The notes under the pieces are model-generated. The model was not told the DNA's origin and ran no database searches. It worked only from the letters and a program-made list of their open reading frames with translations. 39,844 nucleotides of DNA from Acidobacteriota bacterium (GTDB taxonomy: Bacteria; Acidobacteriota; Terriglobia; Terriglobales; Acidobacteriaceae), in contig JAJYZC010000029.1 in the NCBI GenBank assembly GCA_021800255.1, positions 1-39,844 on the forward strand, written 5' to 3'. The number at the start of each line of letters is the position of its first letter. Position 1 is the first letter of the stretch. This document shows positions 16,880 through 25,763 of the stretch, in pieces. The position numbers were made by a program, and so were the translations under genes.

Positions 16880-17731
16880 ATGATCCGCGTCAACGAATTC
16901 CAGTTCTATGAGCTGGCGATCGCCATTCATCCATTGACTTCTGCTGGCGATGAATTGAAATATAGTGACGTTTGGCTGGAATGGAGCAATGCCGCGAAGG
17001 CCTTAAATCGAATTTTCGAGGAGCGCGCATTGGAGTTCTGCTTTGCCGCTGCAACCGAACTATACGGTGCAATCGGTAACGTCGTCCCGCATGATTTTGG
17101 ACAAGCGATTGCCAAATTGCAAGAGAAAGGTGATCCCGAGCCAGGGTTAGGTTGGGGCGCCGTTCAGCCAATAAGGCAGTCAGCTTCAAAGTTTGAAACT
17201 ATTCTGTCCGCCGAACTCAACAATTCAGATACCTATTGGATTTCCCCGAAAGGAACCCATAAAACATCCATGCTTTTGAAGTCTGCTCGTTCAATGCTGC
17301 CCTCATCAGTTGTAGAGCACATTCCAGAAGCAGCAACAGATTTTGATGAAGCTGGACGCTGCTGGCTACTTGATGCTCACACCGCGACTGGGTTTCACTT
17401 GATGAGAGCAATCGATGCTGTAATGCGAGCTTATTATAGGGCCGCAGTTGGTATCGAACCCAAAAAGAAGTTTCGGAACTGGGGAGCTTACATCAAACAA
17501 TTCCGTTCTTGCCTGCAGGCAGATCAAAAGATTGTGGATTTTCTCGGGCAGGTGAAGGATGGCTATCGAAATCCGATCCTGCACCCTGACGAGAATCTTT
17601 CGGCCGAGGATGCCCAAATATTGTTTGGAGTGAGCGTCAGCGTCATTTCAATGATGGCGAGAGGAATTCAGGAGCTCACAACAAAGGGAGATGTACTTCC
17701 CCTAACTACGGACAGCCTGCATTCCGATTAG
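16880..17731 (+). CDS. HEPN-like domain protein inserted in the prp operon
   Basis: A 283-residue protein not known from prp operons. The C-terminal half is helical and resembles HEPN domains: a first helix [21 protein letters not shown] (171-191, typical of ribonuclease or scaffold HEPN folds) and the motif R230-NPIL-H235, an Rx4H motif with polar residue after Arg, as in HEPN ribonuclease sites. The N-terminal half (helices around 34-65) is unknown. ATG at 16880 has an excellent AAAGGAGA site. The gene is clearly AT-richer than its neighbours, with codons such as AAA, GAA, ATT and TTT, which suggests recent transfer. HEPN proteins often act in toxin-antitoxin or antiviral systems; no MNT partner is beside it. 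The HEPN assignment is by motif only. Confidence 0.6.
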   Translation: MIRVNEFQFYELAIAIHPLTSAGDELKYSDVWLEWSNAAKALNRIFEERALEFCFAAATELYGAIGNVVPHDFGQAIAKLQEKGDPEPGLGWGAVQPIRQSASKFETILSAELNNSDTYWISPKGTHKTSMLLKSARSMLPSSVVEHIPEAATDFDEAGRCWLLDAHTATGFHLMRAIDAVMRAYYRAAVGIEPKKKFRNWGAYIKQFRSCLQADQKIVDFLGQVKDGYRNPILHPDENLSAEDAQILFGVSVSVISMMARGIQELTTKGDVLPLTTDSLHSD

Positions 17732-17775
17732 CCATGTATATTATTGCCCCAAAAGAGAGCGGTAGAGGAGATCGC

Positions 17776-19221
17776 GTGCCCTCCACGAGCAATGAACGCC
17801 CCGCGCCGGATAAGGTCCTGACGGACATTGCCGACTACGCGCTGAGCTACACCATCGAGAGCGAGCTGGCGTATACCACCGCGCGCTACTGCCTGATGGA
17901 CACGCTGGGTTGCGGGCTGGAGGCGCTCGAGTATCCGGCGTGCACCAAGCTGCTGGGGCCGGTTGTGCCGGGAACGGTGGTGCCCAACGGCGCGCGCGTG
18001 CCGGGCACCAGCTTCGTGCTCGATCCGGTGCAGGCGGCGTTCAATATCGGCGCCATGATCCGCTGGCTGGACTTCAACGACACGTGGCTGGCGGCCGAGT
18101 GGGGGCACCCCTCAGACAATCTGGGCGGAATCCTGGCCACGGCGGACTGGCTCTCGCGCGGCGCGGCGGCCGAAGGGAAGGCTCCGCTGCGGATGCGCGA
18201 CGTTTTGACGGCCATGATCAAGGCGCACGAGATTCAGGGCTGCCTTGCGCTTGAAAACTCGTTCAACAAGGTGGGCCTGGATCACGTGGCCCTGGTGAAG
18301 GCGGCTTCGACGGCGGTGGTGTGCTGGCTGCTGGGCCTCACGCGCGAGCAGACGATCAACGCGCTCTCGCTGGCCTGGGTGGACGGGCAGAGCCTGCGCA
18401 CCTACCGGCACGCGCCCAACACCGGCTCGCGCAAGAGCTGGGCGGCGGGCGACGCCACCAGTCGCGCGGTGCGGCTGGCGCTGATGGCGCGCGCGGGCGA
18501 GATGGGCTACCCCTCGGCGCTGACCGCCAAGACCTGGGGCTTCTACGACGTTTCGTTCCGCGGGCAGGAGTTCCGGTTCCAGCGGCCCTACGGCTCCTAC
18601 GTGATGGAGAACGTGCTCTTCAAGGTGAGCTACCCGGCGGAGTTCCACGCGCAGACGGCGGTGGAGGCGGCCATGAAGCTGCGCGCGCAGCTCGACCGGC
18701 GCGGGATCTCCCCGGAAGCCATCAAAAAAATCACCATCCGCACGCACGAGGCCTGCCTGCGCATCATCGACAAGAAAGGGCCGCTCAGCAACCCCGCGGA
18801 CCGCGACCACTGCGTGCAGTATATGGTTGCGATTCCGCTCTTGTTTGGGCGGCTGACGGCGGCCGACTACGAGGACGGCATTGCCGCTGATCCGCGCATC
18901 GACGCGCTGCGGGCCAAGATGGAGTGCGTGGAGGAGCCGCAGTTCACGCGCGATTATCACGATCCCGAGAAGCGGTCGATCGCCAACAGCCTGCGCATGG
19001 AATTGGAAGACGGCGCGGCGCTCGAAGAGACGGTCGAGTATCCCATCGGCCACCGGCGGCGGCGCGACGAGGGACTGCCGCTGCTGGTGGAAAAATTCAA
19101 GAGGAACTTGCGGCGCAGGTTCGGCGAGGCCCAGCAGGAGCGGATTCTCAAGGCTTCGCTCGATCGCGAGCGGCTGGAGACGATGCCTGTACACGAGTAC
19201 ATAGATTTGTACGTTACCTGA
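17776..19221 (+). CDS. prpD: 2-methylcitrate dehydratase
   Basis: PrpD removes water from 2-methylcitrate to give 2-methyl-cis-aconitate. The 481-residue protein matches the MmgE/PrpD family and the usual length (E. coli 483): [37 protein letters not shown] with the active-site DxND and HPSD blocks, [22 protein letters not shown], and [24 protein letters not shown] at 17776 is chosen because GAGGAG lies five bases before it; ATG at 17734 has no site. It completes the set prpB-prpC-prpD. A methylaconitate isomerase or hydratase (AcnD, AcnB) and PrpE are not in the window. Confidence 0.95.
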   Translation: MPSTSNERPAPDKVLTDIADYALSYTIESELAYTTARYCLMDTLGCGLEALEYPACTKLLGPVVPGTVVPNGARVPGTSFVLDPVQAAFNIGAMIRWLDFNDTWLAAEWGHPSDNLGGILATADWLSRGAAAEGKAPLRMRDVLTAMIKAHEIQGCLALENSFNKVGLDHVALVKAASTAVVCWLLGLTREQTINALSLAWVDGQSLRTYRHAPNTGSRKSWAAGDATSRAVRLALMARAGEMGYPSALTAKTWGFYDVSFRGQEFRFQRPYGSYVMENVLFKVSYPAEFHAQTAVEAAMKLRAQLDRRGISPEAIKKITIRTHEACLRIIDKKGPLSNPADRDHCVQYMVAIPLLFGRLTAADYEDGIAADPRIDALRAKMECVEEPQFTRDYHDPEKRSIANSLRMELEDGAALEETVEYPIGHRRRRDEGLPLLVEKFKRNLRRRFGEAQQERILKASLDRERLETMPVHEYIDLYVT

Positions 19222-19266
19222 GCCGGCGGCGTGCAGGGCAGGGAAAGACCGGAATCTTCGGCCGTT

Positions 19267-19305
19267 CAGCAGCCGCGAGAAAGTCGAATTGACGAGCGGC
19301 TGCTG
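19267..19305. terminator. Hairpin downstream of prpD
   Basis: CAGCAGCCGC (19267-19276) and its exact reverse complement GCGGCTGCTG (19296-19305) form a 10-bp GC-rich stem with a 19-base loop, 45 bases after the prpD stop. There is no U-tract. It may end or protect the prp transcript. Confidence 0.4.
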
Positions 19306-19358
19306 GATCGTCCTCAATGGCGTCCCATACATTGTCCAAGGCTTCAACTGTCATCGGA

Positions 19359-19478
19359 TTACGGCATTTTCGGAGATGGTGTAGTCCTGTTGGAATGGAT
19401 GATTATGCTGCCGCTCCTTAAGGCTGCGGCAACTTGAATGTGTGTTTTCGGCCTACCGTATCTTCGAAAATGCTTTAG
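19359..19478 (+). repeat. Palindromic element, subfamily 2 (copy D)
   Basis: A 120-base element in the convergent gap between prpD and der. Its ends are inverted: ACGGCATTTTCGGAGATGG on the left and TCTTCGAAAATGCTTTAG on the right, with a central imperfect hairpin GCTGCCGC-TCCTTAAGG-CTGCGGCA. It aligns with copy C at 13838-13964 (reverse orientation), with TTTTCGGCCTAC inside the right end. The right end overlaps the 3' end of der: the der TAA stop (19475-19477, minus strand) lies within the element's CTAAAGCAT. Confidence 0.75.
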
Positions 19479-20983
19479 GTATTTTTGCCTGCGCTGCGCG
19501 CCTTCACCTTGAACCGAATGGGCGCGCCTTGGAAGCCAAAGGCGGCGCGAATTTGGTTTTCAAGAAATCGCTCGAAGGCGAAGTGCAGTTTGACCTCGCG
19601 GTCGGTGAAGAGGACAAAGGTGGGCGGAGCCACGGCCGCCTGCGTCATATAGAGGATGTGGACCCGCCGGGAGATGGGCACGGGCGCGCGCTGAAAGTCA
19701 ATTTGCGCAAGAAAGCGGTTCATCTGCCCCGTGGAAACGCGCTTGCGCCGCTCGGCGGCGACGGCCACCACCTCGCGCAGGACCTGGGCCATGCCTTTGT
19801 GCCGAGGCCCTCCGGCTTCCAGCGCGGAGAGGAAGATGACCGGGGCGTAGTCGAGGTACTTGAGCGCGCGGCGCAGTTGCCGCTCGAAGATGCCGCGATC
19901 GGCGGGCGGTTTTCCGTCCGTGCGTCCGGTGGTCACCAGGTCCCATTTGTTGACTACCAGAATCACGCTGCGGCCGCTCTGGTGCGCGTAGCCGCCGATG
20001 GTGGCGTCGCCGGCGGTCACGCCCTCGGTGGCGTCGATGACCACGAGAGCCACGTCAGCCGCCTCCAGATGGCGGCGGGCCATCACCACGCTCAACTTTT
20101 CGGCCATGAGTTTGGTCTTGCCCTTGCGCCGGATGCCGGCGGTGTCCACAAAGCGAAGCGTTTGGCCGGAGAATTCCACCACCTCGTCTACGGCGTCGCG
20201 GGTGGTGCCGGGGATGGGCGAGACGATGGCGCGGGTCGAGCCGGTAAGCGCGTTGAGGAGAGTGGATTTGCCCACGTTCGGCCGCCCGATGATGGCCACC
20301 GAGGTCTGGTGCGGCTCGAACTCGCCGTGGGCGCGGATCTTTTTCCCCTCTTTCTCGTTGACTCCCGCGCCGTAGGCTTCATGGCGGCCGCGACGGCTCG
20401 CTGACGCGCCGGCTTGCGGACGCGCTGCTTTCCCTGGGATGGCCTCGGCGATGGCGTCCAGCAGCTCGCCGATGCCTTGCCCGTGTTCCGAGCTGATGGG
20501 AAAGACGTTGCCGATACCCAAGCGCCGAAAGTTCTCGGCTTCGGCGGCGAGCGCGGGGCCTTCGACTTTGTTCACGGCCAGAAAGACGGGCTTGGCGCCG
20601 CGCAGCAGCAGCCGGGCCAAATCATAGTCGGGCCGGGCCAGCTCAGTGCGCGCGTCCACTACCATCACCAGCGCATCGGCCTGCTCCAGCGCCACGCGGG
20701 CCTGCGCGAAGACCTCGGACGCAATCAGCTCCTCGTCACCGGGGACGATCCCGCCTGTATCCACCAGGCGGTAGCGCCGGCCGGCCCAGTCGAACTCGCC
20801 GTAGATGCGGTCGCGCGTGATGCCGGGTTCGTCGCCGACGATGGAGCGGCGCGTGCCGGTAAGGCGGTTGAAGAGCGTGGATTTGCCCACGTTGGGCCGG
20901 CCTACGATGGCCACTAGGGGGACGGCGCACCGGCCTTCAGCGCCGGTGCGGGTGGGAATGACCGATCTGCGAGCAGCAAACAA
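19475..20983 (-). CDS. der: Ribosome-assembly GTPase Der (EngA)
   Basis: Der is an essential GTPase with two tandem G domains that matures the 50S subunit. The 502-residue protein has GRPNVGKSTLFNRLTG near residue 28 with DTGG and NKVE motifs, then a second domain starting VAIIGRPNVGKSTLLNALTG near 233 with DTAGIRRKGK and NKWDLV, and a C-terminal KH-like domain (from about 415, ending ARSAGKNT). The linker between the G domains is Arg/Gly-rich and longer than usual (about 35 residues). The start is TTG at 20983, preceded by AGGAAG at good spacing; no ATG gives the intact first domain. The stop codon lies inside palindromic element D. Confidence 0.96.
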   Translation of the reverse strand: MFAARRSVIPTRTGAEGRCAVPLVAIVGRPNVGKSTLFNRLTGTRRSIVGDEPGITRDRIYGEFDWAGRRYRLVDTGGIVPGDEELIASEVFAQARVALEQADALVMVVDARTELARPDYDLARLLLRGAKPVFLAVNKVEGPALAAEAENFRRLGIGNVFPISSEHGQGIGELLDAIAEAIPGKAARPQAGASASRRGRHEAYGAGVNEKEGKKIRAHGEFEPHQTSVAIIGRPNVGKSTLLNALTGSTRAIVSPIPGTTRDAVDEVVEFSGQTLRFVDTAGIRRKGKTKLMAEKLSVVMARRHLEAADVALVVIDATEGVTAGDATIGGYAHQSGRSVILVVNKWDLVTTGRTDGKPPADRGIFERQLRRALKYLDYAPVIFLSALEAGGPRHKGMAQVLREVVAVAAERRKRVSTGQMNRFLAQIDFQRAPVPISRRVHILYMTQAAVAPPTFVLFTDREVKLHFAFERFLENQIRAAFGFQGAPIRFKVKARSAGKNT

Positions 20984-21029
20984 AAAGGCTTCCTCTGAAA
21001 ACTCGGGAGGGCGAAACTTCGCTTTGTGT

Positions 21030-21416
21030 TTAGTTCCAGATCCGTCTTACGTCATAAAGGTCAAAGACGCCGTCGCAGCTCACAATCGGAATTTGACAGT
21101 CCAGCGATTGCGCGATCAACAGCCTGTCAAATGGATCGCGATGGTGGAGCGGCAACATCCCAGCGCGGATCACTTGCGGGACCGTGGTTTCCAAAATTTC
21201 GTATCCCGCGCTCAAAACAGCACGCTCAAAGTCGTTCAGCAACTCCTCAACATCAAGCCTCCCCCTGTTGGCCTTAATCGCCAGCTCCCAGGGAGTCGCA
21301 ATGGAAAGGAACACTTGGGAATCATGGCCACAGACGATCTCCACGGCCTGCGCTGAGAGTTTTTCTGGCGCATCGACGGCCCAGAGAAGTGTATGCGTAT
21401 CGAGCAGGTACTTCAT
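21030..21416 (-). CDS. PIN-domain toxin, VapC type
   Basis: A 128-residue PIN-domain protein, typical length for type II toxins that cleave RNA. The acidic metal-binding residues are in place: D6 in YLLDTHTLLWA, E in SIATPWELAIK (about 44), and DPFDR (about 94-98) with RLLIAQSL, followed by IVSCDGVFDLY. This subtype, with LLDTHTLLW and HRDPFDRLL, is normally paired with a Phd/YefM-like antitoxin, as here. Its ATG overlaps the antitoxin stop by four bases (ATGA), so the two are translationally coupled. It stands 46 bases before the der start on the same strand. Confidence 0.93.
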   Translation of the reverse strand: MKYLLDTHTLLWAVDAPEKLSAQAVEIVCGHDSQVFLSIATPWELAIKANRGRLDVEELLNDFERAVLSAGYEILETTVPQVIRAGMLPLHHRDPFDRLLIAQSLDCQIPIVSCDGVFDLYDVRRIWN

Positions 21417-21700
21417 TGCTTCCTGGGAGGAGGCACAAGATCGCCCTCTAAAAGATCGCCGAATCCATACTCCGCGAGCTCTTCATCTGTCAGCGGGTCA
21501 AAGACACTGTCGTCGAAGTGTATCTTACCCCTGTATGCTCCCAGCAGCCGGAAGGGTACCGCTGGTTTCGCTGGAGGATCGATCGCAACGATCTTCGCCA
21601 CGGGTTTCTTACCCCGCATCACGACGACTTCCTTGCCGGCCTCTGCCTCTTTAAGCAGGCGCGAGAGGTGGGTTTTGGCCTGATGGACAGTGTAGGGCAT
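21413..21700 (-). CDS. Antitoxin of the Phd/YefM family (VapB type)
   Basis: A 95-residue antitoxin that precedes the PIN toxin. The N-terminus MPYTVHQAKTHLSRLLKEAEAGKEVVVMRGKKPVAKIVAI is a Phd/YefM-type DNA-binding fold; the C-terminal part (FDPLTDEELAEYGFGDLLEG) is acidic and should wrap around the toxin to block its site. Family knowledge: such antitoxins repress their own operon as a complex with the toxin. The perfect dyad at 21701-21720, touching the ATG, is the evident operator. AAGGA lies 11 bases upstream of the ATG, inside the dyad. Confidence 0.92.
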   Translation of the reverse strand: MPYTVHQAKTHLSRLLKEAEAGKEVVVMRGKKPVAKIVAIDPPAKPAVPFRLLGAYRGKIHFDDSVFDPLTDEELAEYGFGDLLEGDLVPPPRKQ

Positions 21701-21720
21701 GGACTAAGTATCCTTAGTCC
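21701..21720. promoter_or_regulatory. Operator dyad of the toxin-antitoxin pair
   Basis: GGACTAAG and CTTAGTCC form a perfect 8-bp inverted repeat with a 4-base spacer directly before the antitoxin ATG. A minus-strand TTGACT 17 bases from GGATAC is a possible promoter, with the -10 box inside the dyad, so binding would block transcription. The symmetry is seen; the operator role is inferred from family behaviour. Confidence 0.7.
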
Positions 21721-21792
21721 GCTTTTTAAAGTCAATCAAAAACGTGTCAAAGTTTCCGTTTCAGCCTTGATAACTTTAACATTTTCTAAGAG

Positions 21793-21819
21793 TTGACTTA
21801 CCATTTCGGCCTCTAATTT
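21793..21819 (+). promoter_or_regulatory. Possible promoter of the small gene at 21845
   Basis: TTGACT (21793-21798) and TAATTT (21814-21819) are separated by 15 bases in an AT-rich patch, 26 bases before the start codon of the next gene. The spacing is a little short. Seen by eye only. Confidence 0.3.
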
Positions 21820-21844
21820 GCCCTTGCAGCCAACGGGAACCGCC

Positions 21845-22096
21845 ATGCACATCCATGGGAACATGCCGAGCGTCAATGCCGCGGGGTTCTATGGGGTTTC
21901 GAACAGCGAGATAGCTGCGCGGCGCGCCGAGGAGGTGCGCAAGCGCCTGCTGAAGTCCGCGCAAAAGATCGCCGCCGGCGCCGATAGCGAAGAATCCACC
22001 TTCAGCGGCCAATGGATGGACGCCCTCCACAGCCAGGTTTTAGGCGAAGACGAGTACCACGGCGGCGAAAAAGGCAAGGGCGCCGGCCACGAATGA
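21845..22096 (+). CDS. Small hypothetical protein
   Basis: An 83-residue, hydrophilic protein I do not recognise. The middle is a charged helix (SEIAARRAEEVRKRLLKSAQKIAAG), with an acidic Gly-rich tail (DEYHGGEKGKGAGHE). No signal peptide, membrane segment or cysteine is seen. ATG at 21845 (MHIHGNMPSVNAAG) is preferred over 21818 because GGGA lies shortly upstream and the N-terminus is more natural. It is followed by dinG after 88 bases and preceded by a possible promoter. Codon use resembles the neighbours, which supports a real gene. Confidence 0.6.
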   Translation: MHIHGNMPSVNAAGFYGVSNSEIAARRAEEVRKRLLKSAQKIAAGADSEESTFSGQWMDALHSQVLGEDEYHGGEKGKGAGHE

Positions 22097-22184
22097 GCGC
22101 CGGCCGCACCATCACCGGCAGTGCTGGACCGGACCATCGTGCAAGCCGGCTGCGTCACTATGATGGAGTGAGCAGCCGGCCCCA

Positions 22185-24209
22185 ATGCCAACCTCCGACA
22201 CCTCAACCCGCGCGCTGCCCACGCTGCACGAGTTCTTCGCGCCGGGCGGGATTCTGGCGCGCTCTTCGCTGCCCTATGAGTACCGTCCCGGCCAGCTTGA
22301 GATGGCCAAGGCGGTGGAGCAGGCGCTCGGCGAGCGGCGGCATCTGATCGTGGAGGCCGGCACGGGGACCGGCAAGACCCTCGCCTACCTGCTGCCCGCG
22401 CTGCGCACCGGCCGGCGCGTTATCGTTTCCACGGGCACCAAGGCCTTGCAGGATCAACTCTTCTTCCGCGACGTTCCCTTCCTCGAAACCCTGCTGGGCG
22501 AGCTGCGCGTCTGCTACATGAAGGGCCGCGCCAACTACCTCTGCCGCCACAAGCTGGCTGCGCTGCGCGACCAGCCGATTCTGTCGGGATTGGAGGAGAT
22601 CGACCAGTACCAGCAGATCGCCGAGTGGGAGCGGGAGACGGAGACCGGCGACCGCGCCGAGCTCTCCGCAATGCCGGAGACGAGCGCGCTGTGGGCCAAG
22701 CTGGATGCGCGGGCCGACGCCTGCCTGGGCTCGACGTGCCCGGACTACCGGCGCTGCTTTATCACCGAGATGCGCCGCCGCGCCCTGGAATCGGACATCA
22801 TCATCGTCAACCACCACCTGTTTTTTGCCGACCTGGCGGTGAAGCAGCAGGCGGGAGCGGCGCCGGACGCGGGCATTCTGCCCGAGGCCGCAGCCGTAGT
22901 CTTCGACGAGGCGCACGAGCTCGAAGAGGTAGCCTCGCAATACTTCGGGCTTTCAGTTTCCAACATCCGTTTCGAGGAGCTGGCGCGGGACATGGACGTG
23001 CTGCTGCGCGGCAAGGAGGGCGCCGGGAAGCTGCCCGCCCAAACCCAGCAGCTCCGCGAGCGCGCCCGGCTGTTCTTCGCCGCGCTGCCTCTCAACGGCG
23101 ACGGGCGCCATCCCTTCGCCGGCCGCGAGGAGTTCCTCGAATCCTCCGGCGATCTCTACCTGGCGGTGTGCAATACGCTCAAGGTGATGGAGGCGGAGCT
23201 GGAGCGGCTGACGGAGATCGACGAGGCGCCGGGCCTGAAGAAGCGCGTGGCGCGGCTGCACAGCGAGCTTGAATTCCTGCTCCAATCCAACGACGGCAAT
23301 ATGGTTTTTTGGCTGGAGCGGAGGAGCGGAGGGATGGCAGCGGATGCATCCTCAGGGCGGCGCGGCTCGGATTCGCGTGCGGCTGCTGCGCAAAGAGCTG
23401 CGCGCAGCACGTACCTCCAGGCCACTCCCATCGACGTTTCACAGCTTTTGCACGAGCTGGTCTTCGACCAGGTGCCCACGGCCGTGCTCACCTCGGCCAC
23501 GCTCACCGTGCAGGGCGGCTTCGAGCACCTGCGCCGCCGGCTGGGCCTGGCGGACTGCCGCGAGCTGGTCGTCCCTTCGCACTTCCGCTACGGCGAGCAG
23601 GCGCTGCTCTATCTGCCGCCGGAGATGCCGGACCCGCGCATGCCTGAATTTCCTGAGGCCGCGGCGCTTTGCATCGAGCGCGTGCTCCGCATTACGCGCG
23701 GCCGGGCCTTCTGCCTCTTCACCAGCTACGCGCAGATGCGCGCGCTGTACGAGCGCCTGCTGCCGGTGCTCGATTTTCCCATCCTGCTGCACGGAACGGC
23801 CCCGCGCAAGGCGCTGCTCGAGGAGTTTCGCGCCACGCCCAACGCCGTGCTCTTCGGGACGGCCAGTTTTTGGCAGGGTGTGGACGTGCAAGGCGAGGCG
23901 CTGAGCTGCGTCATCATCGACCGGCTGCCCTTCGCCGTCCCCTCCGATCCCGTCGTCCAGGCGCGCATGAAGGCCATCGAAGAGGCCGGCGGCCGTCCCT
24001 TCTTCGACTACCAGGTGCCCGAGGCCGTGCTCACCCTGAAGCAGGGCTTCGGGCGGCTGATCCGGTCGCTCGAAGACCGCGGCGTGCTGGTGCTGCTGGA
24101 CCCGCGCGTGAGGACGCAGCGATACGGCCAGATTTTTTTGCAATCGCTGCCGCCGTACCGGATGACGCAACAGATCGCCGACGTGGAGGCGTTTTTCAGA
24201 GGAAGATAG
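22185..24209 (+). CDS. DinG-family (XPD-like) ATP-dependent DNA helicase
   Basis: A 674-residue superfamily 2 helicase, 5'-3' type with an iron-sulfur cluster. Seen in order: Q-motif region YEYRPGQLEMAKAVEQAL; Walker A EAGTGTGKT (57-65); STGTKALQDQL; a four-Cys set for a 4Fe-4S cluster (Cys in NYLCRHK, then CLGSTCPDYRRCF); IIVNHHLFFADL; the DEAH box in VVFDEAHELEEVA; and the C-terminal half with FCLFTSYAQM, GTASFWQGVDVQGEAL and QGFGRLIRSLEDRGVLVLLDPR. DinG/YoaA proteins unwind D-loops, R-loops and forks in DNA repair. ATG at 22185 has a weak site. No exonuclease domain is fused. The gene appears monocistronic. Confidence 0.93.
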   Translation: MPTSDTSTRALPTLHEFFAPGGILARSSLPYEYRPGQLEMAKAVEQALGERRHLIVEAGTGTGKTLAYLLPALRTGRRVIVSTGTKALQDQLFFRDVPFLETLLGELRVCYMKGRANYLCRHKLAALRDQPILSGLEEIDQYQQIAEWERETETGDRAELSAMPETSALWAKLDARADACLGSTCPDYRRCFITEMRRRALESDIIIVNHHLFFADLAVKQQAGAAPDAGILPEAAAVVFDEAHELEEVASQYFGLSVSNIRFEELARDMDVLLRGKEGAGKLPAQTQQLRERARLFFAALPLNGDGRHPFAGREEFLESSGDLYLAVCNTLKVMEAELERLTEIDEAPGLKKRVARLHSELEFLLQSNDGNMVFWLERRSGGMAADASSGRRGSDSRAAAAQRAARSTYLQATPIDVSQLLHELVFDQVPTAVLTSATLTVQGGFEHLRRRLGLADCRELVVPSHFRYGEQALLYLPPEMPDPRMPEFPEAAALCIERVLRITRGRAFCLFTSYAQMRALYERLLPVLDFPILLHGTAPRKALLEEFRATPNAVLFGTASFWQGVDVQGEALSCVIIDRLPFAVPSDPVVQARMKAIEEAGGRPFFDYQVPEAVLTLKQGFGRLIRSLEDRGVLVLLDPRVRTQRYGQIFLQSLPPYRMTQQIADVEAFFRGR

Positions 24210-24344
24210 GCGGGGCTGAATCTCAAGTCCTAACCCCTAGACGATAGCGCCACGGCTTTTACGGAGGCGGCGACTGCGCAAACCAATCGCCGTCTTTGGG
24301 AAAATGCCGGACCAAAGCCGAGACCCTGGGCGGGCAGTGTCTCG

Positions 24345-24650
24345 TCAAATTCCCAGCTTGCGCACCTCATCGTTGTAGTACTTGCGGTAAAGGATGTCCC
24401 ACTCCTGCGAGCCTTCGAGGATGATCTTGCGCTGGTTGGCGATCTTCTGGCGCGCGGAGGCGTCGATCCTGGCCTCTTCGTTGAGCAGGGCTTCGAGCAT
24501 CTTGCGCGCCTCCTGGCGGATGGTGTTGCGGTCTTCCAGAAACCCCACTGCGTCGATTTCCGCCAACGTATCAGCCACGGTGTGGGCCAGCTTGTTCAGC
24601 TTGTCGCGGCTGATTCGCACCCCCCCGTCCTGCGCTTCGCCGATTTTCAT
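24345..24650 (-). CDS. DUF507 family protein (second of a pair)
   Basis: A 101-residue, charged, mostly helical cytoplasmic protein of the DUF507 family (RISRDKLNKLAHTVADTL, then IRQEARKMLEALLNEEARID, ILEGSQEWDILYRKYYNDEVRKLGI). The family is found in acidobacteria, deltaproteobacteria and Aquificae and has no known function. The gene overlaps the upstream DUF507 gene by four bases (ATG within the upstream stop region), so the two are coupled and may form a heterodimer. No cofactor or nucleotide motif is visible. Confidence 0.88.
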   Translation of the reverse strand: MKIGEAQDGGVRISRDKLNKLAHTVADTLAEIDAVGFLEDRNTIRQEARKMLEALLNEEARIDASARQKIANQRKIILEGSQEWDILYRKYYNDEVRKLGI

Positions 24651-24925
24651 AGCACCGCCTTGTACTTCCTGGTCAGCTCGTTCTTCACGCGCTTGAACAT
24701 TTCGGCGTATTGTGCGCCGGATTTGCGCATCTCCTCGGAGTAAGCGTCGAGAATGACCCGCACCTCCTCGTTGATGCGGTCTTCAAGCGAAAGCTCTTCG
24801 AGCAGGGCCGCGTTGACGCGCTCCTCGGTCAGCTTTGGCGCGCTTGTGGTGATCATCTTGGCGTCGATAAGGTGCTTGACCGTGCGGCGGGCGAGGTAGC
24901 CAATGTAGTCGCGGGAAAAAATCAT
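24647..24925 (-). CDS. DUF507 family protein (first of a pair)
   Basis: A 92-residue helical protein with the DUF507 N-terminus MIFSRDYIGYLARRTVKHLI and the acidic repeat-like EERVNAALLEELSLEDRINEEVRVILDAY. It is a paralogue of the gene that follows it: both share the pattern of R-x-K/V, then L-x-EE-RI-x-E/D. The four-base overlap shows a two-gene operon. Function unknown; no membrane segment. Between this gene and the Crp-type gene upstream are 130 bases without recognised signals. Confidence 0.88.
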   Translation of the reverse strand: MIFSRDYIGYLARRTVKHLIDAKMITTSAPKLTEERVNAALLEELSLEDRINEEVRVILDAYSEEMRKSGAQYAEMFKRVKNELTRKYKAVL

Positions 24926-25055
24926 GGGCTAAACATCAGGATAACGTATGGGGCCGGATCGTGTACACGGGAAAGCGACGGCGCGATTGCCGAAGAGGCG
25001 GCTCAGCCCATACAAAAGCTGAACTGGTCTGCGCCGGCGAGTGATTGCAACGGAT

Positions 25056-25763
25056 TCAGGCGCCGGGCATTTCCAGCAGCGCGGCCAGTCCTTCCATATC
25101 TTTCACGACGATCTGGCGCGCATCCACTTCCAACAATCCCTCCGCCTGCATCCGCATCAGGTTGCGCGAGATCAGCTCGCGCACCGTGCCTAGCTGACTG
25201 GCCAAATCCTGGTGGCTGGCCGGCAGCCGGAACTCCACGCCCCTGGGGGTCTTCTTGCCCTCGGTCTGCGCCAGCTTCAGCAGCGTCGAGGCCAGCCGCT
25301 GGCGGATGGTCGTGAACGACAGCTCCTCAATAATGCCCACCAACTGCCGCAGCCGCGCCCCCACCACGGCCAGCACCTTGAGCGCCACCGCGGGATGCTC
25401 CATGCAATAGGCCTGAAAGTCGCGGCGCGAGATGTAAGCGATCTCGGTTTCTTCCAGGGCCGCGACGGACGCCGGATAAGGGCCGCCGTCAAACACGGGC
25501 AGCTCGGCCACCGAACCGCCGGGGCCCTCCACCGCCAGCACTTGCTCGCGCCCGCTCATCGACGTCTTGAAGATGCGCACCCTCCCCTGAGCCACGATGT
25601 GCAGCCCGTTGCACGGCTCACCCTCTGAAAAGAGCAGCTCGCCCGCGCTGAACTGCTTGCGCACCGTGCGCGCGGCCAGCAGGTGCAGCTCGTCAGGTGA
25701 AAGACTCGAGAGCAGCGCTGTCTTTGCCAGGGTGGCGGCCAGATTCAGGCGTTCGGCGTTCAC
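25056..25763 (-). CDS. Crp/Fnr-family transcriptional regulator
   Basis: A 235-residue regulator with a cyclic-nucleotide-binding fold (about 12-130; LLFSEGEPCNGLHIVAQGRVRIF, GPGGSVAELPVFDGGPYPASVAAL) and a Crp-type helix-turn-helix (about 150-222; SHQDLASQLGTVRELISRNLMRMQAEGLL). It has only two Cys and not the N-terminal Cys cluster of Fnr, so an oxygen-sensing iron-sulfur cluster is unlikely. The nucleotide pocket is not fully typical of Crp, so the effector is unknown. The start is GTG at 25763; a clear spaced ribosome site is lacking. Targets are unknown; no paired palindrome was recognised. Confidence 0.9.
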   Translation of the reverse strand: MNAERLNLAATLAKTALLSSLSPDELHLLAARTVRKQFSAGELLFSEGEPCNGLHIVAQGRVRIFKTSMSGREQVLAVEGPGGSVAELPVFDGGPYPASVAALEETEIAYISRRDFQAYCMEHPAVALKVLAVVGARLRQLVGIIEELSFTTIRQRLASTLLKLAQTEGKKTPRGVEFRLPASHQDLASQLGTVRELISRNLMRMQAEGLLEVDARQIVVKDMEGLAALLEMPGA

